Part shown: positions 46,828 to 58,747 of the stretch, in pieces | Numbering within the stretch: position 1 is the stretch's first letter | Layout of the letters: the number at the start of each line of letters is the position of its first letter | Origin: Jacaranda mimosifolia | Taxonomy: Eukaryota > Streptophyta > Magnoliopsida > Lamiales > Bignoniaceae | Direction: 5' to 3' | Length of the DNA stretch: 64,000 bases | Assembly (NCBI GenBank): GCA_018894105.1 | Contig: CM032131.1 | Location: 3,002,501 to 3,066,500, forward strand | Notes under the pieces: generated by a model | Databases searched by the model: none | What the model was told of the DNA's origin: nothing | Seen by the model: only the letters and a program-made list of their open reading frames with translations | Made by a program: the position numbers and the translations under genes

Positions 46828-46970
46828 GACCGGCTGAGTAACTGGGTGCATTCATCACCAATGCTTGTATTCGCATAAAAACATTGTATGACAATGTAGA
46901 CAAATTTTGGTCGACTGAGTAACCAGGTGCATTAATCACCAATGTTTGTATTTGAGTAAAAAGGTTGGTC
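46828..46970 (+). repeat. 82-bp direct duplication
   Basis: Two copies beginning GACCGGCTGAGTAACTGG (46828) and GTCGACTGAGTAACCAGG (46910), both with GGTGCATT-ATCACCAATG blocks. Similar motifs are common in Athila tails. Confidence 0.75.
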
Positions 46971-47385
46971 CACACGCTGAATTTATGTTAAAAAAAGGGA
47001 GATCAAATAAGGTTTTTCCTTTCATCCTATATGTTTTTGTACATTTGACTTGCTTTTTACCTAAATATCTGATATTGTTGCATGCTTTTTTTATAGTTGA
47101 CCTTCCATGACTTGACTTGAAATGAACTTAATGAAGAAGTGTTAAATCTCGTTTACATTTCAAGTTCGAAGATATTGCCAAGGGGACAGGTTATTTGTGT
47201 GATTTACAAGGGTTCTTCCTATGAAGTGCATGTTCTTACTTGTGTCTGATTTGGCCTTCCTAAATGTGATAATTTGAACTATTTGGGGACAGGTTGAGAA
47301 ATAGGAAGAAGGGATAGTGAGAAAGATTGATAAATTAGAGCTATTGTATGTTTGAGGACAAGCATTGCTTAAGTGTGGGGGAATT

Positions 47386-48663
47386 TGTTAAGTTGCATAT
47401 TTGTGATTTAATTTGTACAATTTCCCCTCACGGTTAATAGTAAAAATGCTTAATCATTAGATTTTAACTTTCGTTTTATATTTTGTGAAGCAAATTGAAG
47501 ATTTGAGCTAAATACAGTTGAAAATCGAGTATTTGACATATTTGGAGCAAAAATCGTATTCCCGAGGAGACGAGGAATGGAAGAAGGAAATAATTTGAGT
47601 GTGGGCGTATCTTGCTTCCCAAGACTTTATGCAAATTTGATTAGGAAGCATTCAGCCTATTTTGGCCATTGTATATGTTTGGAATATTTTAATTTTAATT
47701 TTTTTAATTAGGACAATTTAAGTTTGTCTATTCTAGTAAGACTCTTAATGAGTTTTCCAATTGCATTAAGAGTAGTAGACTATTTATAGGGAATTAGGAA
47801 TCTTTCATTGGAAGCTTTTTTCATTCTTCATTCAGCATATTTTATTTTTTCTGCATTTTTCTCTCAAACATGAATTGCTAAACTCTTGTTCTAGCCTAAG
47901 AGATTATCGAAGTGTGGGTTCTTCAGTATTTGTGAGATCTAAATGGTTTTATTTGTATTTTTTATTTCTTGAGTATTTATTTATCTTCTGTTTTCATTAC
48001 GAATATTTAGGTTTATTAAATTTAAGGCCCAAATTTGATAGCTTAGAATATTTGTTCTGTCAATTAGAACATTAAATCCTTAGTTGTTTAATTATTCTAA
48101 TACTTGTGGTAAATAACATAGTTATGTGTGGTGATATGCATGATTTATGTTATGTGGATAAATAATCTAGTTTAAATGAATCTCGCGTGTGTGTTTGTTG
48201 CTAGGGCTGGATCTCTTTATGTTTTAATGTTGTTGATAAATTAAATCCTAGGAGTGTTTCTTTAGGGTTGTTTGTTGGCAAGGGAAATAACTAACGAGCT
48301 TCTCTTAGTTGTCGAGATAGTAATGAGAGCTTGGTTATTAGGGCGTCTGAGTAACCATAACTAGTCTATTCAAGAAAAAATGAATTTATTTTTGCATTAA
48401 TGATCAAATCTAAGAACCAAACTGAGATTTTACCTTAGGTTAGATTTCATTCTTATTGTTTTTTTATTTTATTTGTGATTTATTTACTTTTAAGATTCTA
48501 GGTCTTCGTTTTCATAAAAATCCCCCCTTTTATTTTATTTTATTTAGTAAACTTGAAAGAAATAAAATTTACTAATCCTTGTGGAATACAACCCTACTCA
48601 TCTCTTATTACAAATCATATCTCTAGAGTAGAAATCTATTTTTGTTGGATTCGACACCCATAA
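47386..48663 (+). repeat. 3' LTR of the Athila-like element
   Basis: 1278 bp, preceded by the purine tract AAGTGTGGGGGAATT. Its last bases read CACCCATAA where the 5' LTR has CACCCATCA, so the terminal CA has mutated to AA. The perfect GTTTA duplication right after supports this border. Confidence 0.85.
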
Positions 48664-49290
48664 GTTTACACCTTTCGACAGTGAACTTTAGCCATCGGAA
48701 CTACTATGATCGCTACTATTTGGCATTGTCCACTTCGATCTTCAAATTTCCACCATTCCAGTGAGCAGTTTTAGGTGATTGTGCTGTTGGTGGGTTCGTC
48801 TTTATGAGGGGAAGAGATTGGCTGGATAAATTTTTTGGTTTGCCAGCACCGATGGAAGGTGGTTGGTGGAGGTGGTGATGGGAATACATGTGAGAAATGG
48901 ATAAAAATGAGGGCCTTCTATTTTATATTTTTCAGCTTTCTTAGATTTCAGATTTCTCCACAAAACATCATCTCAGATTCCAATTTGGTCCCTCAACCTT
49001 TTCAGTCCCACGGATTGGCCCCCAATCTTCTAATTTTCCCTTCATATTCTCTATTCATGTATTGACCCCACTAACCTTTTAAAATTTTGCAATTAGGTCC
49101 TATTTAATTGATTATCTAACCCCTGAAGGTTTCTTATATTCAATTGAGGTCTTAGGATTTTATATGTAATTCTTTTGACCCCTATTATTATCTTCCTTTT
49201 AAAATTTTAATTTTAATTTAATTTATGAAATTTGAATTCTAGGAATTTTTCGTGTATATGAATTCAGGGGTGTTACAATCCTCCACCTTT

Positions 49291-49930
49291 AAAAGAATCT
49301 GATCTCCAGATTCTCCCTTGGGAACTGGAAGATTTTGGGTAGCATTAGTGTACATTGTCTTTGGTGTTCCCATGTCATTCCCTCTATATTATGATTTCAC
49401 CATAATATTGTCACTTGGGGAATCTTACGATTGCAGAGCTCTTTGAGTTTTTCAGTCTAGGATATGAATCAGCCTCTCTTCATATGTCTGATCTCTCTCC
49501 AGTGGTATACCTTCATACTAGATGGTTTAATAGGGATTAGGATGATACTTCTTACGTTACGATACATGAAATTCCCTGGCGCCTACTTTGAACTCCAAAT
49601 CTCTTCTCCGTTTATCTACATTTGGTGTCAGTACAATCAATCTATGTCAAGATCAAGTCATAGTTTTGGATGGGCAATTTTATTAGATTGGTTACCTATT
49701 TCCCATCCCCAATTTTAGATAGAAGAGCTCTGTATAATTGCGCTGGTCACTATCTTGCTCCTAGTGGTGTTTGTACTTCTTAACTAAAATGGCATGCTTT
49801 TAGGTTGTAAATTTAATTTAAAGGGTGAAATATACATATGTGAAAGTATCGGTAGCACCAGGGTAATACGGTATTTTACCAATAATTCTATAGGTGGAGA
49901 CCATACCTTCAATTGTGTCATCTAGATCTG
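49291..49930 (-). pseudogene. Tekay-like pol remnant: protease joined to integrase end with chromodomain
   Basis: Reading leftwards: a protease start (PGATDTF near 49850-49870), continuing with IELP-like and YDLIL-x-x-ID blocks to about 49645. Then, with no RT or RNase H, the integrase end DKRRRDLEFKV (about 49620-49590), RDQTYEERLIHILD (about 49495-49455) and an ILW-NHNIEGMTWE block (about 49425-49370). The last matches the chromodomain-like tail of chromoviruses (recognised from memory). A deletion of perhaps 2.5-3 kb therefore fused protease to the end of integrase near 49640. Stops are frequent. Confidence 0.7.
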
Positions 49931-49984
49931 GGGCATTCGTTCCAGTTAGAGCATAAGCGCGGGTGTGAACCTTTGTTTTCCCAC

Positions 49985-52091
49985 TAGTCCCTACTATCTG
50001 TTTCCCTTTTTCCACAGATGCTCTCAATGTGGCAATTATAGACTTAGGGTAGTCCTTGACAAGATGTTGGTTGCTGCCGCCCATCATGCATCTCCCTTAT
50101 TTCTTCCAACATCCAGTCTCATCATGATTAGTACCTCCATAAAAACCATAATTCTTTTGGATCACTCCCCGTGCATGGTGCACGGTCTCGCCTATTGGAT
50201 AAAATTGTTTGTTGGATGTCCCAAGTTGAAGTTTTTGACGCTTTTTGCTTGGATCACTACTCCCACTGGGTAGAACTCTCTCCCATTTGCTCTTCTCCTC
50301 CATCTTTTGGATTTCTCTAAGTTCTGACCTACCTGAAGTGCTTTGTGCATAGCCCGATCATAGTTCAATAAGTCGCATGAAATGAGGACTCGCTTGATCT
50401 CTGGTAGGAGTTTCCCCAAAAATATGGGGTGTATATTGGATCAGTCTACTGAAGGTGGCTTTATACTACCCCACCGATGTGGTACCTTAGATCAGATCCA
50501 TAAATTCCCATTCGCAGGCATTCTTAACTACTTGAGGTACAAATTTCCCTATAAACTCAATGTAAAGGTTGCCCAGGTCTGTGGAGTTTCTTCCAGTCCC
50601 CACCTTCGATCTATCATCTTTCACCAATTGTTTGCAGGTCCTTACAAAAGAAATAAGACATACTAACCTTTTGCTCATTAGGATAGTGCAGTGTGATAAA
50701 TATTTTCTGAAGAACCTCTACCTATGCTTTTGCTTTACGATCATTGAGCTCTTCCATGAACTTCGGAGGCTGGAGACAGAGGAAACGTTCCATTGCCTGA
50801 TCTTCAGTAAACTCTTCGTTGGCCCTAGCCTGGTTCGCCTACCCTTGTTGTTGGCAATACTGCATAAATTGTTGCCATATGGCGTACATAAGCTCTGCTA
50901 GTTGGCCGACAATGGGTGGGTTATGTAAATCTTCTTACTCAAAAATTAATTAATGGGGTTTTGATGTTTGTCTTTCTGGAATGTTCTTGGTGTTTGCTCG
51001 CCTGTTTGCTGGTCTCCCTCGACGACCGGCTCCGACCTGGGAATGTACTTGCGAACCTTCATGCGAGGCCATTCCTGTCTGAGTCCTTGTTTAGATTTTT
51101 GTAATATGTCTTGGTCTGTAAAGTCAGCAAAGGTCATAATATGGTACTCAACATTAGTAAATCATTTTTTGCTCATTTTTCTTCCCCTTTTTACACATAT
51201 ATACAGTAAGCTACAGTGCAAAATTTTCAATATACGCAAGGCTCTATTCATTCAACATGTTACGTAATACTATTTTCATACATATATAAGATAGCATTAG
51301 TAGTTCCTTTACATTGGTGTTTATATATTCAAAATTTGCTATGCTAACTATATGCATAGTCAGAGGAACAAAATGACTACGCATAGGATAATCGTCAGTT
51401 GAGCACATACTAAGCTTAATATTTGCACCAAATGCTTTCATGCTGAGCTACTAAACACATATGTACATAACATATACACTATTCCCTAGTTCTCATCGTC
51501 AGTAATGCTAGATTGTGCATTCTTATCCCTAGAATCCAAATTCATCTCTTCACCTTCTTCCTCAGCGTTTGGCTCTTCACCCTCATTTCTTTCACCTTCT
51601 CTTGCTCATTCATTTCTCTCTTTTTATTTTTGTCCCTTTCTCTACCTCAACTTGCTGTTGATGATCATCAAAAGGCCCTGCTCTATCTATACTAGTAAGG
51701 CCACTTACCTCGTCTAATCTGCTCACCATTCCCTTTAAAGTTTCCAAGATATCCTACATTTGTGCAAGGAGAGCTACATTTAGTCCACTTGCACGTTGTT
51801 GTCCCACATAAATTTGACTTTGAGCTTCTACTAAATGATCCTTGATCCATTCTATTCTGACTCTTCTATTTTCCCTGAGCTCATACTCTCTCTCTACCAA
51901 TCGTTCCATATTCTTTGCAGCCAAGCTAGCTCGTCATTTCTCTCCCCTCGTTCATTTTTTGTTGCTGCTATGACTATGTCATTTCTTCTCATGGCCCAAC
52001 AGTACATCATTCACTCTGAAAAGTCGTCATCTAACTTACTGGGTTTTCCATCCTCCATTGGTTCCTTACCCATATGTCGATTGTCTGCCAT
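49985..52091 (-). pseudogene. Tekay-like gag, broken
   Basis: The start MADNRHMGKEP at 52091 lies ~320 bases after the primer site. A charged N-terminal half (52090-51500) is followed by the capsid core with the FIGKFVPQVVKNACEWEFMDL block (50487-50600). Then come the segments 50192-50419 (LISCDLLNYDRAMHKAL) and 50097-50303, and a damaged zinc knuckle near 50040-50090 (GGSNQHLVKDYPK, where two cysteines are replaced). The order matches chromovirus gag. Multiple frameshifts split it into short open pieces, and the plus-strand ORFs in this stretch are shadows. Confidence 0.72.
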
Positions 52092-52424
52092 TTGAAACAC
52101 ACAGTCTAGTTCATTAATATCACATCAATCTCTAATGTTAACAATTCAAATTTAATCACAACAAATTTGTCTTTATATTTCCCAAAATACTTATCCTTTT
52201 ACGTCATAGAGTCTTCTGTTTGATCCTCAGAAGAGGAGATAATGAACCGATTGGCCGTCCAGATACAATCTCCTACCTCTTCATATCAAACATTGTCCCA
52301 AATGTTTACAACCAAAATAGTTCCCAAATCAAGCTCAATCTCCACTAGACCTATCAGTTCCAACCTCATAGATCAGTCCCACAGTTAGCTAGGCCATCGA
52401 AAACCTAGGCTTTGATACCGCCTC

Positions 52425-55400
52425 TGTAGCGCCCCGCCCGGAACGTGCCTACTTCAGGTTGAGTTGCTACTCCAATCTTATTCACAAAATTTCAAAATAA
52501 AGTACGCTCCCAAAGTGTGGAATTTAAATAATTCCATAATAATTCAAATACTACTCATTACAACTTAACTGTTCATGCTGTTATATAATATTCCACAAAA
52601 GTCAATGTCGCACATGTGATCTCCCATACCATAAACTCATTTTTATAATATATACATACCAAAAGTAGCAAATTTCAAACTTACATCAAGGTAGGTAAAA
52701 TTCAAACTTGATGCCTTCACCACCCAACGAAGCGTAAACTTAGATACCACTAACAGATGCTACGCGAAAGCTATATACACTAGCTATGTCCACGAACAGC
52801 ACATCAGTTGCTTTTCAATTCCTATATGGGAAAAAAATCAAGAAATTTGCAAGAGGCGTAAGTCCTAATGATTTAGTGAGGTAAAGTAATAATTAATTTA
52901 CATGTAAATATATCAAATAAGAAAAGTGATAGCTATAGTATTTTGAAAGAAATCAAAGAAACAGGTTGCTCATAAAAATGTTTGCTTTAGGCCAATTACA
53001 TGACAACATGAATTAATATGGGGCAGCTCGAATGGCTAGAGTTCAGAATGAATCAATTATAAGTAATAAACGGTCAGTAAGAAATACGATTATACAAACA
53101 GTGGGGTTGTTGGTCAGTCTCCGACCTTATGACTCCCATAGATTGGTATGGAACAAATTTCAAGCTCAGACGGTTGGTCGGTATGGCATGGCCAATCACA
53201 TGCTGATCCTGCCCTTGCAGATATCTATCTCCAACTACTTGTGCGTCAGGATCATGGTGGGTGCTAGTTGGGAGACTAGTCGTCATTGGTCTATTCTGCC
53301 CAGTCATCTTTACGGTTCTAGTCTTTGGGCCCAATTTCTCCCACAAGCATCCCCAAGGGGCATTGGTAAATGTTTAGTTTTTCAATAGCAGATTTAGAAC
53401 ATAAACAACGGTACCATAATCAAATAATAGTTTAATACAACGAGTTTAAAGTAAGGAATTCAGGAAAAATAATAAAATAATCGATCGGCAAGATCGTCTT
53501 AGTAACATATTATAATAACGAAATAAGAAAATAATGAAACTATTGGTCAACAAGATTGTTTCAATAATAGTTCAAAATAATGAATTAAGAAAACAACGAG
53601 ACAATCGGTCGATAGGATCGTATCAATGGCATTTTAAAAAATCAATAAATCATTCACAGAATCAGCTGAGAAGGCTGAAGAATACAAGGGACAATAATTT
53701 ATCAAAAGTTAATAGAAGGTCCTGAACATCAGGACAATTGCAAAGCAGATAACATAGGTGTAAACAACAATTGCAAACAACAATGACGAATAGGAAAAAC
53801 ACAAACGAACGAACCGATTCACGATTAACAGGCATAATCTTTTTTTGAACAATGAAAGGGCTATAACCTCACCTCAGGTCTCACTGAACACTATTGGTTT
53901 TCTACTGCTTCGGGAGATCCGGGTCTTTGCCACCTATTTCAGCAAACACATATAAACATTAATACGATTATATAGTATTTCTCTAATAGTAATTAGAACT
54001 ACTTACATGTTTTTAACAATATTAATTCATTATCTCATGCGGAACATTTTTCTAACCTAATTTTCAATCTAATTCGCATTTGGGCATACTACACTAGAAT
54101 AATCCAATACTCCTAGCTAATTTAAGGCGTTTTACCAGATTCGTCCTGCTTTCGGTTTGGTTAAGTAATTAAGATTCTTATTCTATCATCAATCCAAGAT
54201 TCAATTTCCTAAATAGGTTACAATAATTGAGTAGCATCAGTCGGGAAATTTAACCATTTCGGATAAAAATGTCATTTTTTGATAACAATATTAAATTTCA
54301 ACGTTTCGAACCTATATTTTCTAAAAAAATTTAGATTGTCTTATGAATTTTACATATTTTCTATTAATATTCAGCCATTATATATAATATATAATTTAAA
54401 TTTTTTAGATGTATTAATCATCACAATTAAGGATAATTAGGCTTTTATTAATAGTCCGGATCCATTCTTCACTTATAGATAAAATTTACACTTAATCGTA
54501 CAGATAACAGATATTTACATCAAAATTGACTTAACAATTTTACCAAATTAATTTCAGAAATAGATTTAATCCATCTATCAAAATTTTACCCAATTGATTG
54601 TATTTGGCGCCAAATCACCATGTGAAAGTAGCCCACATGTGCTTGGAATATTACCGTTTTGAAGAGACTGGTGGTTAACCGCCAGAGCGCCACCACCAAA
54701 ATCTAGAGTTGACTACATTAGTGGGTTCGTCTCGACAAGAAAATGACATAACCCGTCATTTAATTTCTAGATCGAACGTCGAATGGCCAGTCAATTTCAT
54801 CAAAAATTGTCAGCCCTGTTGACGGCCATCGCCTCTCTATTTTCCTAATTCCTTCTCCACCAAAAATCAAAACCTAAAATTGAGGCTATCAAGTCCTTCT
54901 ACTCGTTAAGCCCATCAGTTGATACCATTCGGCCGTGAGCTTCATTAGCCGGAACAACCCCGATCGCCACTATTCACCACCGTCCACTTTGGTCTTCAAA
55001 TTGTCGCCATTGTAGGGGGTCGTTTGGGGGTGATTTTGGAGCTGGTGGGTTCATCTCAATGAGGGAAAGAGATTGGTTGGATAAATTCTTTGGTTCACAG
55101 GCACTAGTGGAAGGTGGTTGGTTGATGTGGTGACAGGAATGCATGTGAGAATTGGATAAAAATAAGGGCCTCCTATTTTATGTTTTTTAGCTTTCTTAAA
55201 TTGCAGATTTATCCCTAAAAATTCCTCTCAGATTACAATTCGGTCCCTCAACCTTTTCAGTACCTCGAATTGGCCCCCAATCTTCTAATTACCCCCTCAT
55301 CTTCTTTTATTCTCATATTGACCCCACCTTTTAAATTTTTGCAATTAGGTCATATTTAATTGATTTTCTAACCCATCAAGCTTCCTAATATTCGATTGAG

Positions 55401-55518
55401 GCCTTAGGAATTTAAATACAATTCTTTTGACCCCTATTATTATCTTACTTTTAAAATTTTAATTTATGAAATTCGATTTTTAGGAATTTTTCATGTTTAT
55501 GAATTTAGGGGTGTTACA
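52425..55518 (-). repeat. 5' LTR of the Tekay-like element
   Basis: 3094 bp, uninterrupted. Plus-strand ends are TGTAGCGCCCC and GGGGTGTTACA. It provides the reference that reveals the two insertions in the partner LTR. The reading frame 53032-53388 is incidental. Confidence 0.9.
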
Positions 55519-57002
55519 TTTCTTTTCAGTTAGCATGCCTATTTCGGATTTTTTTTTCCAACTAATTTCCCTCTATCTCGTGAACTGTCTTGCTATTTTT
55601 CTCTTCGCTTGAGCTTCTCGCTTCTTCAGTTGCTTCTATTTCCAATTTTACTAATTCCTGCTCTCTCTTCCAAGCCACATTTTGTCATTCCTAAAGATTC
55701 AGTAAAAAGGGTCTTATTTTCAACCCATTTGCAAAGACAAAGAGGTAATTTTTTTTGAATTATTTTTTTGTTATTTTATGTTTTAATGTTGAATCTTCAT
55801 TAATTCTTTTTGTGTTTTTGTCTTGTTTTAGTTTTTATATATACTTAGTTTGTCTATTGTGCTTGATTTTGTTAGAAAATACTCAATTTACCCATATTTA
55901 GATTTTAAAAAAATCCTAATTTAACCGTATTCATATTTGAAGAAGCGATATTGATCCTTGTATTTATTATTTTAATACTTATATGTTTAATTTTAGTATG
56001 TATGTACTTCATATATTGTACATTAGTCATTTCTTAAGTGAATTTTGGAAATATTGTTATTGTTATATTCATTAAGGAATGTTTTGGATCTTATAATTCA
56101 TACTTTCATAGTTTTATGTTAGTGATTGATAATTGCATAAATATAATATTACTTGTACATAAATTTGATATTAAACTATTGAATTTTAGTATGTTTATGT
56201 CCATGTGCAGTACTAAAATTTGGATTTTCTACAAAATTAATGTTGCACAGCTGAGGATATTAGAATGAAATCGTTGATACTGCAGAGGTGAGTTTAAATA
56301 CTCGAAAGTTTGATATTTACTGCTTCATCTATTTGTATAAATATTGAATTTTGTAGAAGTAATAGTGTATAGTTTTTTTTTAGTATTGAATTTATGGATA
56401 AAGAACACAACATGCTATTATTTTTAGTGCAAATTATATATCTTATACGAGAAGGGTGGTATTGTTGTCTATGACGATGTTGGCATTGAATGTGCTGGAA
56501 AACCCGCTAGTGAATTTCGTGGAAAAATAGATTATAGAGGGTGCGTATGACATATCTGACAAACAACAAAAGATTATTGATTTCTTTTTATCTTAAGATA
56601 ATTTGGAGTAATAATAATTTATTATTTATTTCCTTTTTACATTAATCTAATCATCTCTAAATTGACATCTTGAATTCTTTGTAGTGCCATTATTTGGCAT
56701 GGACCAGGATATTGAGTGTATATAACTGCTATGATTCTAAACCATGAGCATGGTTTGCTTCATTCTAATACCATGAGTTGTTGCATTCTGATACAATATG
56801 AGGATAGCTTCTTAGTACAAGAAGGGAAAAGATAGCTTAGCTGCTTGGGGGGAAGCGACTATGATCGCAAACAGTTTGGTTATGGTAGTTAAACTAAGTC
56901 TATTTTTCACAAGAAGGCAAAAATAGTTTAGGGTATAAGAAGTCTAAGGTTTTCTTAGATACTAGATTTCAATATTAGATATGGAGACTGTAGTATTTAT
57001 TA
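55519..57002. other. Right flank with exon-like fragments, no gene assigned
   Basis: After the TTTCT duplication comes a pyrimidine-rich stretch ending in AGAG-GTAATT (about 55741). A short segment between CAG (56250) and AG-GTGAGT (56288) follows, and then a 90-base block (56449-56541) that reads KGGIVVYDDVGIECAGKPAS and onward on the plus strand. The block looks protein-coding and has splice-like borders, but I do not recognise a family. The rest is AT-rich. Confidence 0.3.
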
Positions 57003-58747
57003 TGGTATGTAATAATCATGATGACCAGATTAAGACAAAATTAACTTAATATCTTATGCACTAAGAAATGATACTATAAATCGAGAAAAAAAAATACCGC
57101 CTTTTAGTATTATATACTTGATTTATCAAGTTTTGTACTTAATTTGTCTTGTTCTGTACTTATTTGGTGTGTTTTTGTACTTGCTTTTCTTTTGACTGAA
57201 TTTACCTCAATTCGATGGGTGAAACAACATATAAGACCTTATAATACATCAAAATCTTATTTTCTTCAAGTAAGGATTGTGATAGTACGTGTGCAATGGT
57301 TTGGGAACATAATTACCCCTATCCAACCACTTGTGTTTTGATTTATACTAGTATAAACCATTCATTAATGAAGTAAATGTATCATTTCAACACCACCATT
57401 GAAAACTAATGAACCTCTCTTGATTATATCAGTCCCAGGGCTAATAAATCTTGGTTTAACAATCATGCAATGGCCAGATTAAGAAAAAATCAACTTAATC
57501 TCTTATGTACTAAGAATAATACTGTAAATCGAGAAGAAAAAAAACCATTTTTTAGTTTTTTGTGCTTGATTTTTCAAGTTTTGTACTTAATTCGCCTTGT
57601 TCTATACTTACTTGGCATGTTTTTGTACTTATTTTTCCTTTGATTGAATTTACTTCAATTCGATGGGTGAAACAACACATAAGACCCTCTATTGCACTAA
57701 AATCATGTTTTCTTCAAGTAATGATCATAATGGTACGTCTGCAAATGATTAGGAGCACAAATAGCCATATTCAAACACTTGTGTTCTCATTCATACTAGT
57801 ATAAACCATTGATGAATAAGGTAAATGTATTCGTTCAATACCACCACCGAAAATCAATGAACCTCTCATGACTATATTAGTCGTAGGACTAATAAATCAT
57901 GGTTTAATAATCAACTTGGTACCTTATATACAAAGAATGAAACTGTAAATTGAGAAAAAAAAAATACCACTTTTTTAGTTTTTTGTAATTGATTTCTCAA
58001 GTTTTGTATTTAATTCACCTTATTCTGTACTTATTTGGTGTGTTTTTGTACTTACTGTTCTTTTGACTAAATTTACCTCAATTCAATGGGTGAAACAACA
58101 CATAAGACCTCTAATATACTAAAGTCATATTTTCTTTAAGTAATGGTTGCGATAGTACGTGTGAAAATGGTTGGGAATACAAATAGCCACATCTAACCAC
58201 TGTGTTCTCATTCATACTAGTATAAACCATTAATGAACAAGGTAAATGTATCCTTTCGACACTACCATAAAAAACCAATGAACCTCTCATGACTATATCA
58301 ATCCTAGGACTAATAAATCATGATTTAATAATCATGCAATGGCTAGATTATGACAAATTCAACTTAATCTCTTATGTATTAAAAATGATGTTGTAAAATC
58401 GAGAAAAAGTTACTTTTTTTTAGTTTTTTGTACTTGATTTTTCAACTTTTATACTTACTTCGCCTTATTCTGTACTTATTTGGTGCGTTTCTGCACTTGC
58501 TTTTTCTTTGGCTGAATGTACCTCAATTCAATGGGTGAAACAACACATAAGACCCTTTAATGCACTAAAATCATGTTTTCTTCAAGTAATGGTTGTGATG
58601 GTATGTGTGCAAATGGTTAGGAATACAAATAGCCACATCCAAGCACTTGTGTTCTTATTCATACGGGTATAAACCATTGATGAATGAGGTAAATGTATCT
58701 TTTCGACACCACCATTGAAAACTAATAAACCTCTCATGACTATATCA
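57003..58747 (+). repeat. Four-copy tandem repeat, unit ~440 bp
   Basis: The phrase ATGGGTGAAACAACA recurs at about 57214, 57662, 58085 and 58531, giving spacings of roughly 448, 424 and 446. Every unit has the same order: TTTTGTACTT, ATGGGTGAAACAACA, CTTCAAGTAA, ACTAGTATAAACCATT, and an A run before the next unit. Units differ by many point changes, so the array is not recent. ORFs at 57144-57341 and 57562-57804 fall in successive units and reflect the repeat. Confidence 0.85.

Larger units (their letters stand above)
45803..47385. other. Non-coding tail of the Athila-like element
   Basis: 1.6 kb between protease and 3' LTR without a reading frame of any length. It holds a 73-bp tandem array (46009-46240) and a diverged 82-bp duplication (46828-46970), and ends in the purine tract. 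Confidence 0.75.
42206..48663 (+). mobile_element. Athila-like Ty3/gypsy element with gag and protease only
   Basis: 6458 bp, flanked by perfect GTTTA (42201-42205 and 48664-48668). LTRs are 42206-43479 and 47386-48663. The primer site at 43485-43502 (TGGCAATGTTGCCGGGGA) resembles the tRNA-Asp site of Athila elements, and the purine tract AAGTGTGGGGGAATT ends at 47385. Inside are gag and protease, then ~1.6 kb of non-coding sequence with tandem repeats. There is no trace of RT, RNase H or integrase, yet both ends are complete. It must have moved with enzymes from another element, as described for TR-GAG/LARD-type non-autonomous elements. It is inserted in the Tekay LTR. Confidence 0.88.
37334..49277 (-). 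repeat. 3' LTR of the Tekay-like element, split by two insertions
   Basis: LTR pieces are 37334-37465, 39770-42205 and 48664-49277, in all ~3.17 kb with insertions and duplicated bases removed. They align along their length with 52425-55518 (for example both have a CACCACCCAACGAAGC block, at about 39938 and 52720). The LTR starts TGTAGAGCC where the partner has TGTAGCGCC. Confidence 0.88.
37334..55518 (-). mobile_element. Tekay-like Ty3/gypsy element with two nested insertions and most of pol deleted
   Basis: Flanked by TTTCT on both sides (37329-37333 and 55519-55523). Reading leftwards: 5' LTR 52425-55518, a 5-base spacer, primer site 52408-52419 (reverse complement of GGTATCAAAGCC), gag, a protease remnant, then directly the end of integrase with a chromodomain-like block, purine tract 49278-49290 (sense AAAGGTGGAGGAT) and the 3' LTR ending at 49277. 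Large LTRs ending in TGTTACA/TGTAG and the gag-protease and C-terminal blocks fit the Tekay/Del chromoviruses. Without the two insertions it would be ~9.4 kb, of which only ~3.1 kb is internal. Confidence 0.85.

Noticed and set aside
49464..51267. Several plus-strand ORFs of 60-110 residues
   Set aside because: They are antisense shadows of the minus-strand Tekay-like gag and pol remnants.
53032..53388. 118-residue plus-strand ORF
   Set aside because: It sits wholly within the Tekay-like 5' LTR, and the partner LTR does not keep it open.
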